This document shows positions 45,270 through 55,051 of a stretch of DNA of 64,000 nt, in pieces. The translations under genes and the position numbers were made by a program. The DNA comes from Roseovarius sp. M141 (GTDB taxonomy: Bacteria; Pseudomonadota; Alphaproteobacteria; Rhodobacterales; Rhodobacteraceae): the NCBI RefSeq assembly GCF_024355225.1, contig NZ_VCNH01000008.1, positions 2,542,001-2,606,000 of the forward strand. Reading direction: 5' to 3'. The first letter of the stretch is position 1, and each line of letters starts with the position of its first letter. The notes under the pieces were generated by a model that did no database searches, was not told where the DNA came from, and saw nothing but the letters and a program-made list of their open reading frames with translations.

Positions 45270-46217
45270 ATGAAAGACAGCGCAGCCGCTAACACCGGTA
45301 AATTTCAGGACCCGCAGCGCACTGCCAAGGGCGAGCCGCGCGCGCATGTCGCACTGACGCGGCCCCAGACGCTGTGGTTCAATACCGGCACGCTGTGCAA
45401 TATCGAATGCGCCAATTGCTATATCGCCTCTTCGCCCACCAATGACGCACTGGTCTACATCACCAAAGACGAGGTCAGCGATTATCTGGACCAGATCGAA
45501 TCCCGCGCCTGGCCGGTGGACGAGATCGCCTTTACCGGCGGCGAGCCATTCATGAACCCCCAGATGATCGGCATGACGCGCGCAGCGCTGGCGCGCGGCT
45601 ACAAGGTGCTGATCCTGACCAACGCCATGCGCCCGATGATGCGCAGGGCCATGCAGGATGGGCTGCGCGCGCTGGAGCGCGATTTTCCCGGCCAGATGAC
45701 TCTGCGGATCTCGGTCGATCACTGGTCCGAGTCCCTGCATGACGTCGAGCGCGGCGCCGGCGCCTTTGGCCGCACGATCGAGGGGATGGAATGGCTGCGC
45801 GATGCAGGCATATCCATGGCCGTCGCCGGGCGCACCGTATGGGGCGAAGACGAGGCGGAAGGGCGCGCCGGTTACGCCGCGCTATACGCGCAGCACCGTT
45901 TCGCTATCGACGCGCATGATCCCGGCGCCACTGTTTTGTTTCCCGAAATGGACGAAGACGTCGCGGTGCCCGAAATCACCACCGCCTGCTGGGACATTCT
46001 GGGCAAGTCCCCGACCGATGTGATGTGTGCGTCCTCGCGCATGGTGGTCAAACGCAGGGGCGCCGACCGCCCTGCCGTTCTGGCCTGCACCCTGCTGCCC
46101 TATGCGCCCGAATTCGAGCTGGGCCACACCCTGGCCGAGGCCGAGCGCGAGGTGTCCCTGAACCACCCCCATTGCGCCAAGTTCTGCGTTCTGGGCGGCG
46201 CCAGCTGTTCGGCCTGA
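45270..46217 (+). CDS. Orphan radical SAM protein with C-terminal cysteine cluster
   Basis: A 315-residue radical SAM enzyme: CNIECANC (Cys43, 47, 50: CX3CX2C for the SAM-binding 4Fe-4S cluster), GGEP at 90-93 and a partial barrel. Cys240, 253, 273, 302, 306 and 313 in the C-terminal third, ending CAKFCVLGGASCSA, could hold an auxiliary cluster. It stands alone, divergent from zwf. I recognise the radical SAM fold but not the reaction. No precursor peptide is visible next to it. Confidence 0.85.
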   Translation: MKDSAAANTGKFQDPQRTAKGEPRAHVALTRPQTLWFNTGTLCNIECANCYIASSPTNDALVYITKDEVSDYLDQIESRAWPVDEIAFTGGEPFMNPQMIGMTRAALARGYKVLILTNAMRPMMRRAMQDGLRALERDFPGQMTLRISVDHWSESLHDVERGAGAFGRTIEGMEWLRDAGISMAVAGRTVWGEDEAEGRAGYAALYAQHRFAIDAHDPGATVLFPEMDEDVAVPEITTACWDILGKSPTDVMCASSRMVVKRRGADRPAVLACTLLPYAPEFELGHTLAEAEREVSLNHPHCAKFCVLGGASCSA

Positions 46218-46400
46218 GCGCGCGGCGCATTTCATCGCGACGCAAACCCATCCGGGTCACAGTTGCCGGATGCCGGGCTCTTTCAGTTGCATGTAATGAC
46301 AGACGTGTTCCATGTTAGCATTATTTTCGGACCAAAAGATCGCTAGCAGGCCGGTTCCCGATATATGCGTAGCGGCGCAATACCACTTGGAGACGCGTTG

Positions 46401-47264
46401 ATGGAAACGATACTTGTTGCGACCGACTTTTCTGACCGCTCCGATCTTGCGGTGGCCCGAGCCGCGCTGATTGCCGCCAAGTCGCGCGCTCAATTGCATC
46501 TGATTCACGTCGTTGATGACGATCAGAAGCCGCGGATCGTCGAAGGTGAAACCGCCATCTCGAAGCAGATCCTGCAAGAAGAGATCGCGCGGCTGAACCA
46601 GATCGACGGGTTGCAGTGCACATGCGACGTGTTGCTGGGTGATCCGTTCGAGGGGATCTGCGGTTTTGCCGATACGATCAATCCGCGCCTGTTGGTGATC
46701 GGCGCGCACCGCCGCCGCGTACTGCGTGATGTGTTCGTGGGCACCACAGCCCAACGCACGATCCGCCGTGCCCGCTGGCCTGTCCTGATGGTCAATGCGC
46801 CGCCCTCACAGACCTATCGCAACGTCCTGATGGCCACCGACCTGTCCGAAAACTCTCGCCGCGCGGCGGCGCATCTTGCCAAGCTGAATCTGGCGCCGCC
46901 CGAGGACCATACACTGCTGCATATCATCGACGCACCGGCGCGGCGCCTGATCATGAGCGATGTGCTGGCTGAGGACCAGATGACCCGGTATCTCGCAGAA
47001 TTGCAGATCGAGGCCGAACAGGACCTAAAGGATTTCGCGGAATCACTGTCTTTCGACGATTGCAACCGTGTCGCCCGTCAGAGCAGCGGGGCGACCTCTG
47101 CTGCGGTTCTGCAATCGGCGGGGGATTTTGACGTGGATCTGATCGTGGTTGCCAGTCAGGGGCGCGTCGGTCTGAGCAAGACATTTCTCGGAAGCGTTGC
47201 CGAAGAAGTTCTGCGCCGGGCGGCCCGCGACGTGTTGGCGATACCGCCCGATCTGCCGCACTGA
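46401..47264 (+). CDS. Tandem universal stress protein (two Usp domains)
   Basis: A 287-residue protein with two UspA folds (about 1-140 and 145-287), each starting VATDFS/MATDLS. The second keeps an ATP-loop-like segment, ASQGRVGLSKTFLGS; the first has RRRVLRDVFVGT with the second glycine lost. ATG 46401 follows GGAG. It lies 86 bp before the large antiporter gene on the same strand, suggesting a joint response to ion or energy stress. Confidence 0.88.
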   Translation: METILVATDFSDRSDLAVARAALIAAKSRAQLHLIHVVDDDQKPRIVEGETAISKQILQEEIARLNQIDGLQCTCDVLLGDPFEGICGFADTINPRLLVIGAHRRRVLRDVFVGTTAQRTIRRARWPVLMVNAPPSQTYRNVLMATDLSENSRRAAAHLAKLNLAPPEDHTLLHIIDAPARRLIMSDVLAEDQMTRYLAELQIEAEQDLKDFAESLSFDDCNRVARQSSGATSAAVLQSAGDFDVDLIVVASQGRVGLSKTFLGSVAEEVLRRAARDVLAIPPDLPH

Positions 47265-47350
47265 GTCATATACGCGAGCGCCGCTTGAAATTGGGCCGCT
47301 TGTGATCTGTTTTGGCTGTGCTGCCGCTGTTATTCTGCTATTTCAGCCCC

Positions 47351-49864
47351 ATGGACATCATTCTGATCACGACCATCATCGCGTCCCTGTTCCTGCTGAT
47401 CGGCGCCGCCGAGCCGCTGGCCAGCCGTCTGCGGCTACCCTATGCCGTGATTATCGCCTGCCTCGGTATTCTCGTCGGTGTCGCCGCGACGTTTTTCCTG
47501 CACACAGATCTGACCGATGCACTCAATCCGGTGGCAACTGCCATTCTGGCGCTGCCGATCAGGTCCAATGTCTTTTTGTATGTCTTTCTGCCCACCCTTG
47601 TTTTTCAGGTCACGCTGGGCCTGAATCTGCGGCGCATGATCGACGACTGGGTGCCGATACTGGTGCTGGCGGTCGTGGCCGTTTTCGTAGCGACGTTCGT
47701 CATTGGGTATGCACTGGCGTTCACCTCTGCCCTGACGCTGTCGGCGGCGCTATTGGTCGGGGCCATCGTGTCGACCACGGATCCATCCGCAGTCGTCAGC
47801 ATTTTCCGATCCATCTCGGCGCCACGCCGTTTGGCCCGGATTATCGAGGGCGAAAGCCTGCTGAACGACGCCGCCGCCATCGCCTTGGCCGCGCTGTTCA
47901 TGGAATTTGTCAAGGCGGGCGTCCCGGACCCGTCTGTGCAAAACGCGCTGGCACGCTTTCCCGTATTGCTGGCCGGGGGTGTTCTGGTCGGCTGGATCGC
48001 GGCGCGTATCGCGATCTGGATCATGGCACTCTTTGCCCGGTACGAACTGGCGGTGGTTTCGGTTTCCATCGCCCTGCCCTACCTCGCCTATATTATAGCC
48101 GAGCAGAGCGTCGGCGCATCGGGCGTCATCGCGGTGGTCGTTGCGGCCATGACGCTTCAACTCACCGGACCGGGACGGCTGCCGCCATCGACATGGCAGA
48201 ACCTGCGCGAAGTGTGGGATCTGCTGGCGCATTGGGCCGGGGCGCTGATCTTCATCCTTGCCGCACTGCTGATCCCGCGAATGCTGGAAACGGTGCAACT
48301 GTCGGATCTGGGCCTCATTATGGTGGTCGTGCTGGCGGCCATCGTGGCAAGGGCGATCATCCTCTACGGGCTGCTTCCGTTGCTTACCCGGCTTCGCCTT
48401 TCGCCGGTGGTCGAGCGGCCGTATCGCGTGGCCATCATGTGGGGCGGCTTGCGCGGCGCGGTAACATTGTCGCTCGCCTTGGCCGTGACCGAAAGTTACC
48501 TGATACCGCCCGACGTCAAAAGACAGGTGGCCATCCTCGCCACCGGCTTCACCCTGTTCACGCTGTTGGTCCAAGGTACGACACTGCGCTGGGTGATCGG
48601 CCGGCTGGGGCTGGACAAACTCTCGCCGCTCGATAACGCGCTGTATAATCAGGTGATCGCGGTCGCCTTGCAGACCGTCCGCGAAGATCTGGCGAAAGTG
48701 ACTGAAAACTATGAACTGACCAAGGAAACCGTCCGCTCCGAGGCCAAGCGTTTTGGCGAACGTCTGGATTTTGCGGTCAAATCCGCAGAAGACAGCACGG
48801 AAATTCTGGACCGCGACCGGATTACCCTTGGCCTTGTCGCATTGGCCAGCGCCGAGCGCGATACCATTCTCGCCCGTTTTCGCGACAGAACAATATCATC
48901 GACCCTGTCTGACCGGATGCTATCCGAGGCCGACGCGTTGATCGAAGGGTCGCGGTTTGGCGGGCGCTCGGGCTACAAGAAGGCCTCCAGCCGCAGCCTG
49001 GGGTTCAGCATCTGGCTGAGACCCGCGATTTTCCTGCACAACCGCCTGCGGATTTCGGCCCCTCTGGCGCGAATTACGGCGATGCGGTTCGGCCTCTTGC
49101 TGGCGCAGCGGCTGATCCTGCGCGATCTGCACGGATTCATCGACGGGCGCATCCGGCGCATCCACGGCCGCCGCGTGGCGGAGTTGCTGCACGATATGCT
49201 GGACCAGCGTATCAAGCGGGTGAAACAGGCGCTGGACGGGCTGCGCCTGCAGTATCCGGGCTACGCCGAGGACATGGAGCGCCGGTTTATCCACCGCACC
49301 GCCCTGCGTCTGGAAGAGCGGGAGTACGACACGCTGCTGGAGGACGGGCTGATCGGCGAAGAAGTCCACAGCGCCCTGACGCAGGACGTCGCTGCGCGCC
49401 GTGACCGCGCGGAATCAACGCCTTTGCTGGATCTGACGTTGCAAAAGGCCGAATTGGTGCGCCAGTTCCCGCTGTTTTCAGAAATGGAAGAGCGTGTTTT
49501 GAACAGACTGGCGCGGGCATTGGTCACCAAATACATCAATCCCGGCGAAAAAGTCCTGCATCGCGACAGCCCGGCGCGTAACGTCTATTTCGTGGCATCC
49601 GGTGCGGTCGAACTGGACATGGCGGGGCAAACCTGGCGACTTGGCCGCGGCGAGATGTTCGGTCAGATCGGTGTGCTGATGCGCCGCCCGCAACTTACCG
49701 AAGTGCGCGCCATCGCGCCCTCGACGCTGCTTGTTCTGGACGAAGGGCGGTTCTTGCGCCTTCTCAAACGCAGCAAGGTCATTCAATCCGCCGTCCACGA
49801 AAGTGCGGTTCGTCGCGGAATACCCACCGACCAGCTCATGGCCGACATCGAGGCAACCGGATAG
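47351..49864 (+). CDS. CPA1 sodium:proton antiporter with cyclic-nucleotide-binding-like domain
   Basis: An 837-residue protein: about 12-13 membrane segments (1-420) with the ion-site motif GESLLNDAAAIAL, a long helical cytoplasmic region (430-690) and a C-terminal cNMP-binding-like domain (about 700-830). The phosphate-binding cassette reads FGQIGVLMRRPQLTEVRA; the usual Glu of FGE is Gln and the invariant Arg of the PRTA element is absent, so cAMP/cGMP binding is doubtful. ATG 47351 has no clear ribosome-binding site; TTG 47312 or GTG 47318 are possible. Confidence 0.85.
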   Translation: MDIILITTIIASLFLLIGAAEPLASRLRLPYAVIIACLGILVGVAATFFLHTDLTDALNPVATAILALPIRSNVFLYVFLPTLVFQVTLGLNLRRMIDDWVPILVLAVVAVFVATFVIGYALAFTSALTLSAALLVGAIVSTTDPSAVVSIFRSISAPRRLARIIEGESLLNDAAAIALAALFMEFVKAGVPDPSVQNALARFPVLLAGGVLVGWIAARIAIWIMALFARYELAVVSVSIALPYLAYIIAEQSVGASGVIAVVVAAMTLQLTGPGRLPPSTWQNLREVWDLLAHWAGALIFILAALLIPRMLETVQLSDLGLIMVVVLAAIVARAIILYGLLPLLTRLRLSPVVERPYRVAIMWGGLRGAVTLSLALAVTESYLIPPDVKRQVAILATGFTLFTLLVQGTTLRWVIGRLGLDKLSPLDNALYNQVIAVALQTVREDLAKVTENYELTKETVRSEAKRFGERLDFAVKSAEDSTEILDRDRITLGLVALASAERDTILARFRDRTISSTLSDRMLSEADALIEGSRFGGRSGYKKASSRSLGFSIWLRPAIFLHNRLRISAPLARITAMRFGLLLAQRLILRDLHGFIDGRIRRIHGRRVAELLHDMLDQRIKRVKQALDGLRLQYPGYAEDMERRFIHRTALRLEEREYDTLLEDGLIGEEVHSALTQDVAARRDRAESTPLLDLTLQKAELVRQFPLFSEMEERVLNRLARALVTKYINPGEKVLHRDSPARNVYFVASGAVELDMAGQTWRLGRGEMFGQIGVLMRRPQLTEVRAIAPSTLLVLDEGRFLRLLKRSKVIQSAVHESAVRRGIPTDQLMADIEATG

Positions 49865-50060
49865 CTGGCCTCCGTTTGGCCGCGCTATTTGGCCGTCACG
49901 ATCATTCCGGTCTTGTGGTGAAATCCAGCCACGTGCCCGGCTGCGCCAGTGATCACTGATCGCCGCAGGGACCGCCCTCCTTTTTTGGATCGTCGCAGAT
50001 ATATCTTGGTACACCAGTGCCCTCCGGGCGCGGTGACATCACCCAAGCCGGTTTGCTATC

Positions 50061-51449
50061 TCATGTGTCCGGCGTTCCGCCTGCGCCCACATCCCAGAAC
50101 AGCCCCGCCATCACGCGCAGCGCGTCGCGGCTGAGGGATTTCAGCACATGCTCATTCGGGGCGTGCTGCGAGCAGCCGCGATAGGAATGTGGCACCCACA
50201 CGGTCGGCAGGCGCAGAATATCGGCAAAGCTGTCATTGGGCAGCGACCCTGCCAGATTGGGCAATACATGCGGTGCCTTACCTGCCGTGCGCTCGATCGA
50301 AGAGGTGACGAACCGGACCCATGGATGCGTTGGATCCAGCCGCGTCGCGGCAAAGAAGCCGCGATCATGCGCAAGGATCTCGATCGCCTCGAAGCCATGT
50401 GCGTCCAGATGCCTACGCAGCGCCGGAACAATGTCTTCGGGGTCCGTGCCGACAACATAGCGCAGCTGGCAGGTGGCGCGCGCCGTTGCGGAAATGGCGT
50501 TGACCGGCGCCTCGGGGACGCCGCTGGTCATGGCGAGGACGGCAAAACTGTTCCAGCCATAAACGCGCTCGGCCGGGGTCAGGCTTTCTTCGCCCCAGTC
50601 CAGATCGACGTCGGGACCATCGCCGCCGGTGACCGGCAGACCATCCAGCGCTGCGCGCACATCGGCGGTCAGGCTGTCGGGGCGCCATTCGGCAATCTGG
50701 ATCTGCCCGCGCCGGTCGGTGATCGTCGCAAGCGCATGGGCCAGAATGATCGCCGGGTCGGCCAGAAGACCGCCCCAGTTGCCCGAATGATGCGCGCCCT
50801 CGCGCAGGGTCAGTTCCAGATCGAAGGTCACGCCGCCGCGCGATCCCATGAAGACGGTCGGCACGTCGGGTTGCAGGCGCGGGCCGTCCGAGGCGATCAG
50901 CACATCGGCGGTCAGCCGGTCCTTGTGGCTGCGGAACACGTCAGCCAGACCGCTCGATCCGACCTCCTCGCTCATTTCCAGCACGATGCGGGTGTTGAAA
51001 CCAAGGCTTCCGCGCACCTCGAGCACCGCCTCCAGCGCGGCGATGTTGATGAGGTGCTGGCCCTTGTTGTCCGCCGTGCCGCGCCCATAGAGACGGTCGC
51101 CCTCCTCGACCAGATCAAACGGGGCCAGCCCCTCGCGCCACATGCCGTCCTGCGCGCGGATCACGTCGCCATGGCCGTAGGTCAGGACCGTGGGCAGGTC
51201 GCCGCCCTCGCGCCGCTCCCCTATCAGCAGCGGGCCGCCGCTGGGGTCCGGGTTGGCGATGATTTCGGTTTCGAACCCTATTTTTTCCAGCCGCGGCTGC
51301 ATCGCTTCGGTCAGATAGCGCATCAGCTCGGGGGCGGCCTCGGGGTTCTGGCTCTCGCTCGGGTAGGCGACGAGGGTGGCCAGTTCGGCCTGAAAGGTGC
51401 CGGTGTCGAAATAGGCGGTGACGGTGTCAATGGCGGTCTCGCGGCTCAT
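50061..51449 (-). CDS. M20-family metallopeptidase (dipeptidase-like)
   Basis: A 462-residue zinc peptidase: metal ligands in TYGHGDVI (His), GRGTADNKGQ (Asp) and EMSEEVGSSG (Glu-Glu), a dimerisation domain at about 190-350, and a final His in CSQHAPNEH. It would cleave di- or short peptides in the cytoplasm. It begins 3 bp after the gamma-glutamyltransferase stop in the peptide-uptake operon. Confidence 0.88.
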   Translation of the reverse strand: MSRETAIDTVTAYFDTGTFQAELATLVAYPSESQNPEAAPELMRYLTEAMQPRLEKIGFETEIIANPDPSGGPLLIGERREGGDLPTVLTYGHGDVIRAQDGMWREGLAPFDLVEEGDRLYGRGTADNKGQHLINIAALEAVLEVRGSLGFNTRIVLEMSEEVGSSGLADVFRSHKDRLTADVLIASDGPRLQPDVPTVFMGSRGGVTFDLELTLREGAHHSGNWGGLLADPAIILAHALATITDRRGQIQIAEWRPDSLTADVRAALDGLPVTGGDGPDVDLDWGEESLTPAERVYGWNSFAVLAMTSGVPEAPVNAISATARATCQLRYVVGTDPEDIVPALRRHLDAHGFEAIEILAHDRGFFAATRLDPTHPWVRFVTSSIERTAGKAPHVLPNLAGSLPNDSFADILRLPTVWVPHSYRGCSQHAPNEHVLKSLSRDALRVMAGLFWDVGAGGTPDT

Positions 51450-51452
51450 GGT

Positions 51453-53021
51453 TCAGTCCTTTGTCTCAAGCGCGGCGTCGCCCCAGGGCGACATGATTTC
51501 GGTGCAACCGGTGTTGGTGTCCCCGTCGCGCATCACCCCGGCCGGGCAAGCGAAGGCATAGGGAAAGACGGTGCGCGGGGCAGTGACGACGTCGCGGCCC
51601 TTGCGCAGGCGGTCTAGCACATCGGGGGCGTGGGCCTCGTCTGCGACCACCATGGGCCCGCCCGACACGTCGATGCGCGGGTGATGGAACGCGGCCTCGA
51701 TATCCATGCCGAAATCGGCGACGAAGGACGCCATCTGCGTCATGGCCGACACGATCTTGCGCCCGCCCGACGCGCCAAAGGCGAAGCGGCGGCTGCCCAC
51801 CTCGCCGAGGATCGGGCAGACATTCATCAGGCACCGCTTGCCGGGCGCCAGCGAGTTGGGACGCCCCTGCACCGGGTCGAACCACATGATGCCGTTGTTC
51901 ATCAGGAATCCGGTCGAGGGCGACACGACCCGGCTGCCAAAGATCGACAGCAGCGTCTGCGTCTGCGACACCATGTTGCCCATCCGGTCCACAACCGAAA
52001 AATGCGTGGTGCAACCTGGGGCGTGCGGGCTTTCGCCGGTATCGCCCATCTTGCCCAGCCGCGCGGCATAGGCGCTGTTCAGCGCGTCGGCATAGGCGGC
52101 GAAGGCCTCGGGCTTGGTGCTCAGATCGCGCTGTTCCAGCTCGCTCATGGCATGGGCGAAGGTCGGCCCGGCGGTCAGCCCGTCCAGTGCGTGGAACCGC
52201 GCATCGCGGTAGGCCACGCGCAGCGGAGCCTGCATTTCGGCGTGATAGGCGCGCAGGTCATCGTGGCTAAGGTATCCGCCCTTGTCCTGCACATCGCGGG
52301 CCATCGCGGCGCCCACATCGCCGTCATACAGCGCCCGCGACCCGTCGCGTGCGATGATGTCGAGGCTATCCGCCATGCGGCTCTGATCCAGTCTCTTTTC
52401 GGCCAGCGCAGTCCAGCCCGATATGGTCGGCCATTGGCCGTCCTCAAGGAACAGCGCGGCGGCATCCGTATCCTCGGCCAGCGCGCGGGTGGTCGAGGCG
52501 ATGATCAGTGCGGCATACCAATCGACCAGCATCCCCTCGCGCGCATGGGCGATGGCGGGGGCCAGCAGATCGGCCCATGGCATCCGTCCGAACTGCTTAT
52601 GGACCTGCCCCAGACCGTCCACGACGCCGGGCACGGCGATCGCCTTGGCGCCCTGCACGTTGACGTCACCGGTGACATGCTCCCACGGGAAAAGGTCGCC
52701 TGCGACACCGGCGCCCGACAGCGGGAAATCCTCGACGCGCAACCCACCCGGTGCGCGCATCCCGTGGTTCACGGCCACGGCCTTTTCCTCGCCCGCGCGC
52801 CATAGCATCATCGCGCCGCCGCCCGCCGGGCCGCTCATCCAAGGCTCAAGCACCCCGACGACGAAGGACGTGGCGACCGCGGCATCCACCGCATCGCCCC
52901 CGGCGCGCAGCACCTGCGCGCCCGCCTCGGCGGCAAGGCGGTGCTGGGATGCGACGACGCCGCCCTTCGTCTCGATAACGGTCTTGCTTGTGTGCATGCT
53001 GCGAGACAGGGACGAGGCCAT
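51453..53021 (-). CDS. Gamma-glutamyltransferase family protein
   Basis: A 522-residue Ntn-hydrolase of the GGT family. The autoprocessing site is TTHFSVVDRMGN, the first Thr (residue 338) being the expected nucleophile, with GFLMNNGIMWF further on. There is no signal peptide: the N-terminus is MASSLSRSMHTSKTV, so it is probably cytoplasmic, unlike E. coli GGT. With the Dpp transporter and the M20 peptidase this suggests use of imported gamma-glutamyl peptides or related compounds. AGGAG precedes the ATG. Confidence 0.88.
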   Translation of the reverse strand: MASSLSRSMHTSKTVIETKGGVVASQHRLAAEAGAQVLRAGGDAVDAAVATSFVVGVLEPWMSGPAGGGAMMLWRAGEEKAVAVNHGMRAPGGLRVEDFPLSGAGVAGDLFPWEHVTGDVNVQGAKAIAVPGVVDGLGQVHKQFGRMPWADLLAPAIAHAREGMLVDWYAALIIASTTRALAEDTDAAALFLEDGQWPTISGWTALAEKRLDQSRMADSLDIIARDGSRALYDGDVGAAMARDVQDKGGYLSHDDLRAYHAEMQAPLRVAYRDARFHALDGLTAGPTFAHAMSELEQRDLSTKPEAFAAYADALNSAYAARLGKMGDTGESPHAPGCTTHFSVVDRMGNMVSQTQTLLSIFGSRVVSPSTGFLMNNGIMWFDPVQGRPNSLAPGKRCLMNVCPILGEVGSRRFAFGASGGRKIVSAMTQMASFVADFGMDIEAAFHHPRIDVSGGPMVVADEAHAPDVLDRLRKGRDVVTAPRTVFPYAFACPAGVMRDGDTNTGCTEIMSPWGDAALETKD

Positions 53022-53053
53022 GGGACGGCTCCTTGGGGCTTAAACTTTAAGGC

Positions 53054-54043
53054 TTAGACTGTGAAACCAGGGCGATACATCGCGCTATCGGGATCGTGCA
53101 GATGGCATTCGACATGCCCACCCTCGCGCGGCACCGGGCGCGGCGCCTTGATCTTGCACTCCGGCCCGGCGAAGGGGCAACGCGGGTGGAAATGGCACCC
53201 CGGCGGCGGCGCGATCGGGTTGGGATAGGCCGCGCCCAGCTGGGTGTCGGGTATGCCCTGCGCCGGATCGGGCGTCAGCACCGAATTCAGCAGCGCACGC
53301 GCATAAGGATGGCGCGGCGCGTCAAATAGCGCTCCCACCTCGGCCTCTTCCACAATGCGGCCCAGATACATGACCGCAACCCGCGTCGCCAGATGTTCGA
53401 CCACCGCCAGATCGTGACTGATGAAAAGATAGGTCAGCCCGAATTCTTCGCGCAGCTCGTTGAGCAGGTTCAGGATCTGGCTTTGCACGGACACGTCGAG
53501 GGCCGAAGTCGGCTCGTCACAGATGACGATTTCGGGGTGCATGATGAGCGCGCGCGCGATGGCGACGCGCTGGCGTTGGCCGCCTGACATCTGGCTGGGA
53601 TAGGTGTTCAGCACGCGCGCGGGCAGACCGACCAGATCCAGCATCTCGCGCACGGATTTGGCGCGGCTTTTCGCATCGCCAACTCCGTGGACGCGCAGGG
53701 GCAGCGACACGATATCGGCAATGGTCTTGCGCGGGTTCAGCGACGAATAAGGATCCTGAAAGATCGGCTGGATACGGCGCGCCAGCGCAAGGCGGTCCTG
53801 ACCACCGATCTGCTCCCCGTCGACCAGCACCTGACCCGAAGTGGGCGCCTCCAGCCCCAGCAGGATCTTGGCCAGCGTGGACTTGCCGCAGCCCGACTCG
53901 CCCACGAGGCCCAGCACCTCGCCCCGGCCCAGCGTGAGGGACACGTCGTTGACGGCGTTCAGCGGCTTCGGCTTGCCGAAGATGCCTTGCTTGACGCGGT
54001 AGGTCTTGGCGACATTGCGCAGTTCCAGAACGGGGGCGCTCAT
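53054..54043 (-). CDS. Peptide ABC transporter ATP-binding protein (DppF-type)
   Basis: A 329-residue ABC ATPase with Walker A GESGCGKST, signature MSGGQRQRV and Walker B VICDEPTSALD, and the C-terminal oligopeptide-type extension GCHFHPRCPFA. The ATG at 54043 overlaps the stop of the DppD gene (ATGA); upstream open frame is antisense-like extension. It pairs with DppD on a heteromeric importer. Confidence 0.92.
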   Translation of the reverse strand: MSAPVLELRNVAKTYRVKQGIFGKPKPLNAVNDVSLTLGRGEVLGLVGESGCGKSTLAKILLGLEAPTSGQVLVDGEQIGGQDRLALARRIQPIFQDPYSSLNPRKTIADIVSLPLRVHGVGDAKSRAKSVREMLDLVGLPARVLNTYPSQMSGGQRQRVAIARALIMHPEIVICDEPTSALDVSVQSQILNLLNELREEFGLTYLFISHDLAVVEHLATRVAVMYLGRIVEEAEVGALFDAPRHPYARALLNSVLTPDPAQGIPDTQLGAAYPNPIAPPPGCHFHPRCPFAGPECKIKAPRPVPREGGHVECHLHDPDSAMYRPGFTV

Positions 54044-55047
54044 GCGGGTTCTCCTTCGGCGGCGCGGGCGCCATCGGGGTGGACGCATAGGAATTCATGC
54101 GGCGGCGCGCCGCGCTCGGGGATGGTATCGCGGCAGGCATCGACCGCATGGGGGCAGCGCGTGCGAAATGCGCAGCCCTGCACATCGCCGACCAGCGACG
54201 GGACGATGCCGGGGATCGTACCCAGCGCGGCGCCGCGCTCGGTCTTGCCCGGCTGCGGGATGCAGCGCAGAAGCCCGCGCGTATAGGGATGTAGCGGCTT
54301 GCCGAAGACGCTGGCGGCGGGGCCGGTTTCCACCAGTTCGCCCGCATACATGACGCCCACGTTGTCCGCGACGCGGGCGACGACGCCCAGATCGTGGGTG
54401 ATAAGGATCATCGCGACGTCCATTTCCTTGGTCAGGTCCACCAGAAGGCGCAGGATCTGCGCCTGAATGGTCACGTCCAGCGCCGTCGTCGGCTCGTCCG
54501 CGATGATCAATTCCGGCTCGCACATCAGGGCCATGGCGATCACGACGCGCTGGCGCAGACCGCCCGACAGCTGGTGTGGATACTGACCGAGGCGGCTGGC
54601 AGCCGCCGTGATCCCGACCTTCTCCAGCAGTTCGACGGCGCGCGCGCGCGCCGTGTCGCGGCTGACATTGCGGTGCAGGCGCAGCGCCTCGATCAGCTGA
54701 TCGCCGATGGTATAGGCCGGGTTGAGCGACGTCATCGGTTCCTGAAAGATCATGGCGATGCGGTCACCCCGCAGGGCGCGCATCTGCCGCTTTGATGCAC
54801 GCGTCAGTTCAATCCCGTCGAAATCCATCCTTTTGGCGCTGCGCCGGATATTTTTCTCCAGCAGGCCCATGATGGCAAGCGAGGTCAGTGATTTGCCCGA
54901 CCCCGATTCGCCCACGATGCACAGCGTTTCGCCGCGTTGCAGGTCAAAATCGATGCCGCGTACGGCGTGCAGCATGCCGCTGGCCAGTGGGATCTCCAGC
55001 GTCAGGCCCCGCACGCTGAGCAGCGGTTTGGCGGTGTCATTGCTCAT
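54040..55047 (-). CDS. Peptide ABC transporter ATP-binding protein (DppD-type)
   Basis: A 335-residue ABC ATPase with Walker [10 protein letters not shown], signature LSGGLRQRV, Walker [12 protein letters not shown] and the C-terminal [10 protein letters not shown] cysteine segment typical of oligopeptide systems. It is 4 bp from the upstream permease gene. Confidence 0.92.
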   Translation of the reverse strand: MSNDTAKPLLSVRGLTLEIPLASGMLHAVRGIDFDLQRGETLCIVGESGSGKSLTSLAIMGLLEKNIRRSAKRMDFDGIELTRASKRQMRALRGDRIAMIFQEPMTSLNPAYTIGDQLIEALRLHRNVSRDTARARAVELLEKVGITAAASRLGQYPHQLSGGLRQRVVIAMALMCEPELIIADEPTTALDVTIQAQILRLLVDLTKEMDVAMILITHDLGVVARVADNVGVMYAGELVETGPAASVFGKPLHPYTRGLLRCIPQPGKTERGAALGTIPGIVPSLVGDVQGCAFRTRCPHAVDACRDTIPERGAPPHEFLCVHPDGARAAEGEPA

Positions 55048-55051
55048 CAGG

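Noticed and set aside
47197..48636. 479-codon plus-strand frame overlapping the antiporter gene
   Set aside because: It lies in another frame of a clear antiporter coding sequence, is rich in Arg/Gly/Pro as expected for a shadow, and has no ribosome-binding site.
50148..52805. Long plus-strand frames opposite the M20 peptidase and GGT genes
   Set aside because: Antisense shadows of catalytic-motif-bearing genes; compositions are unlike real proteins here.
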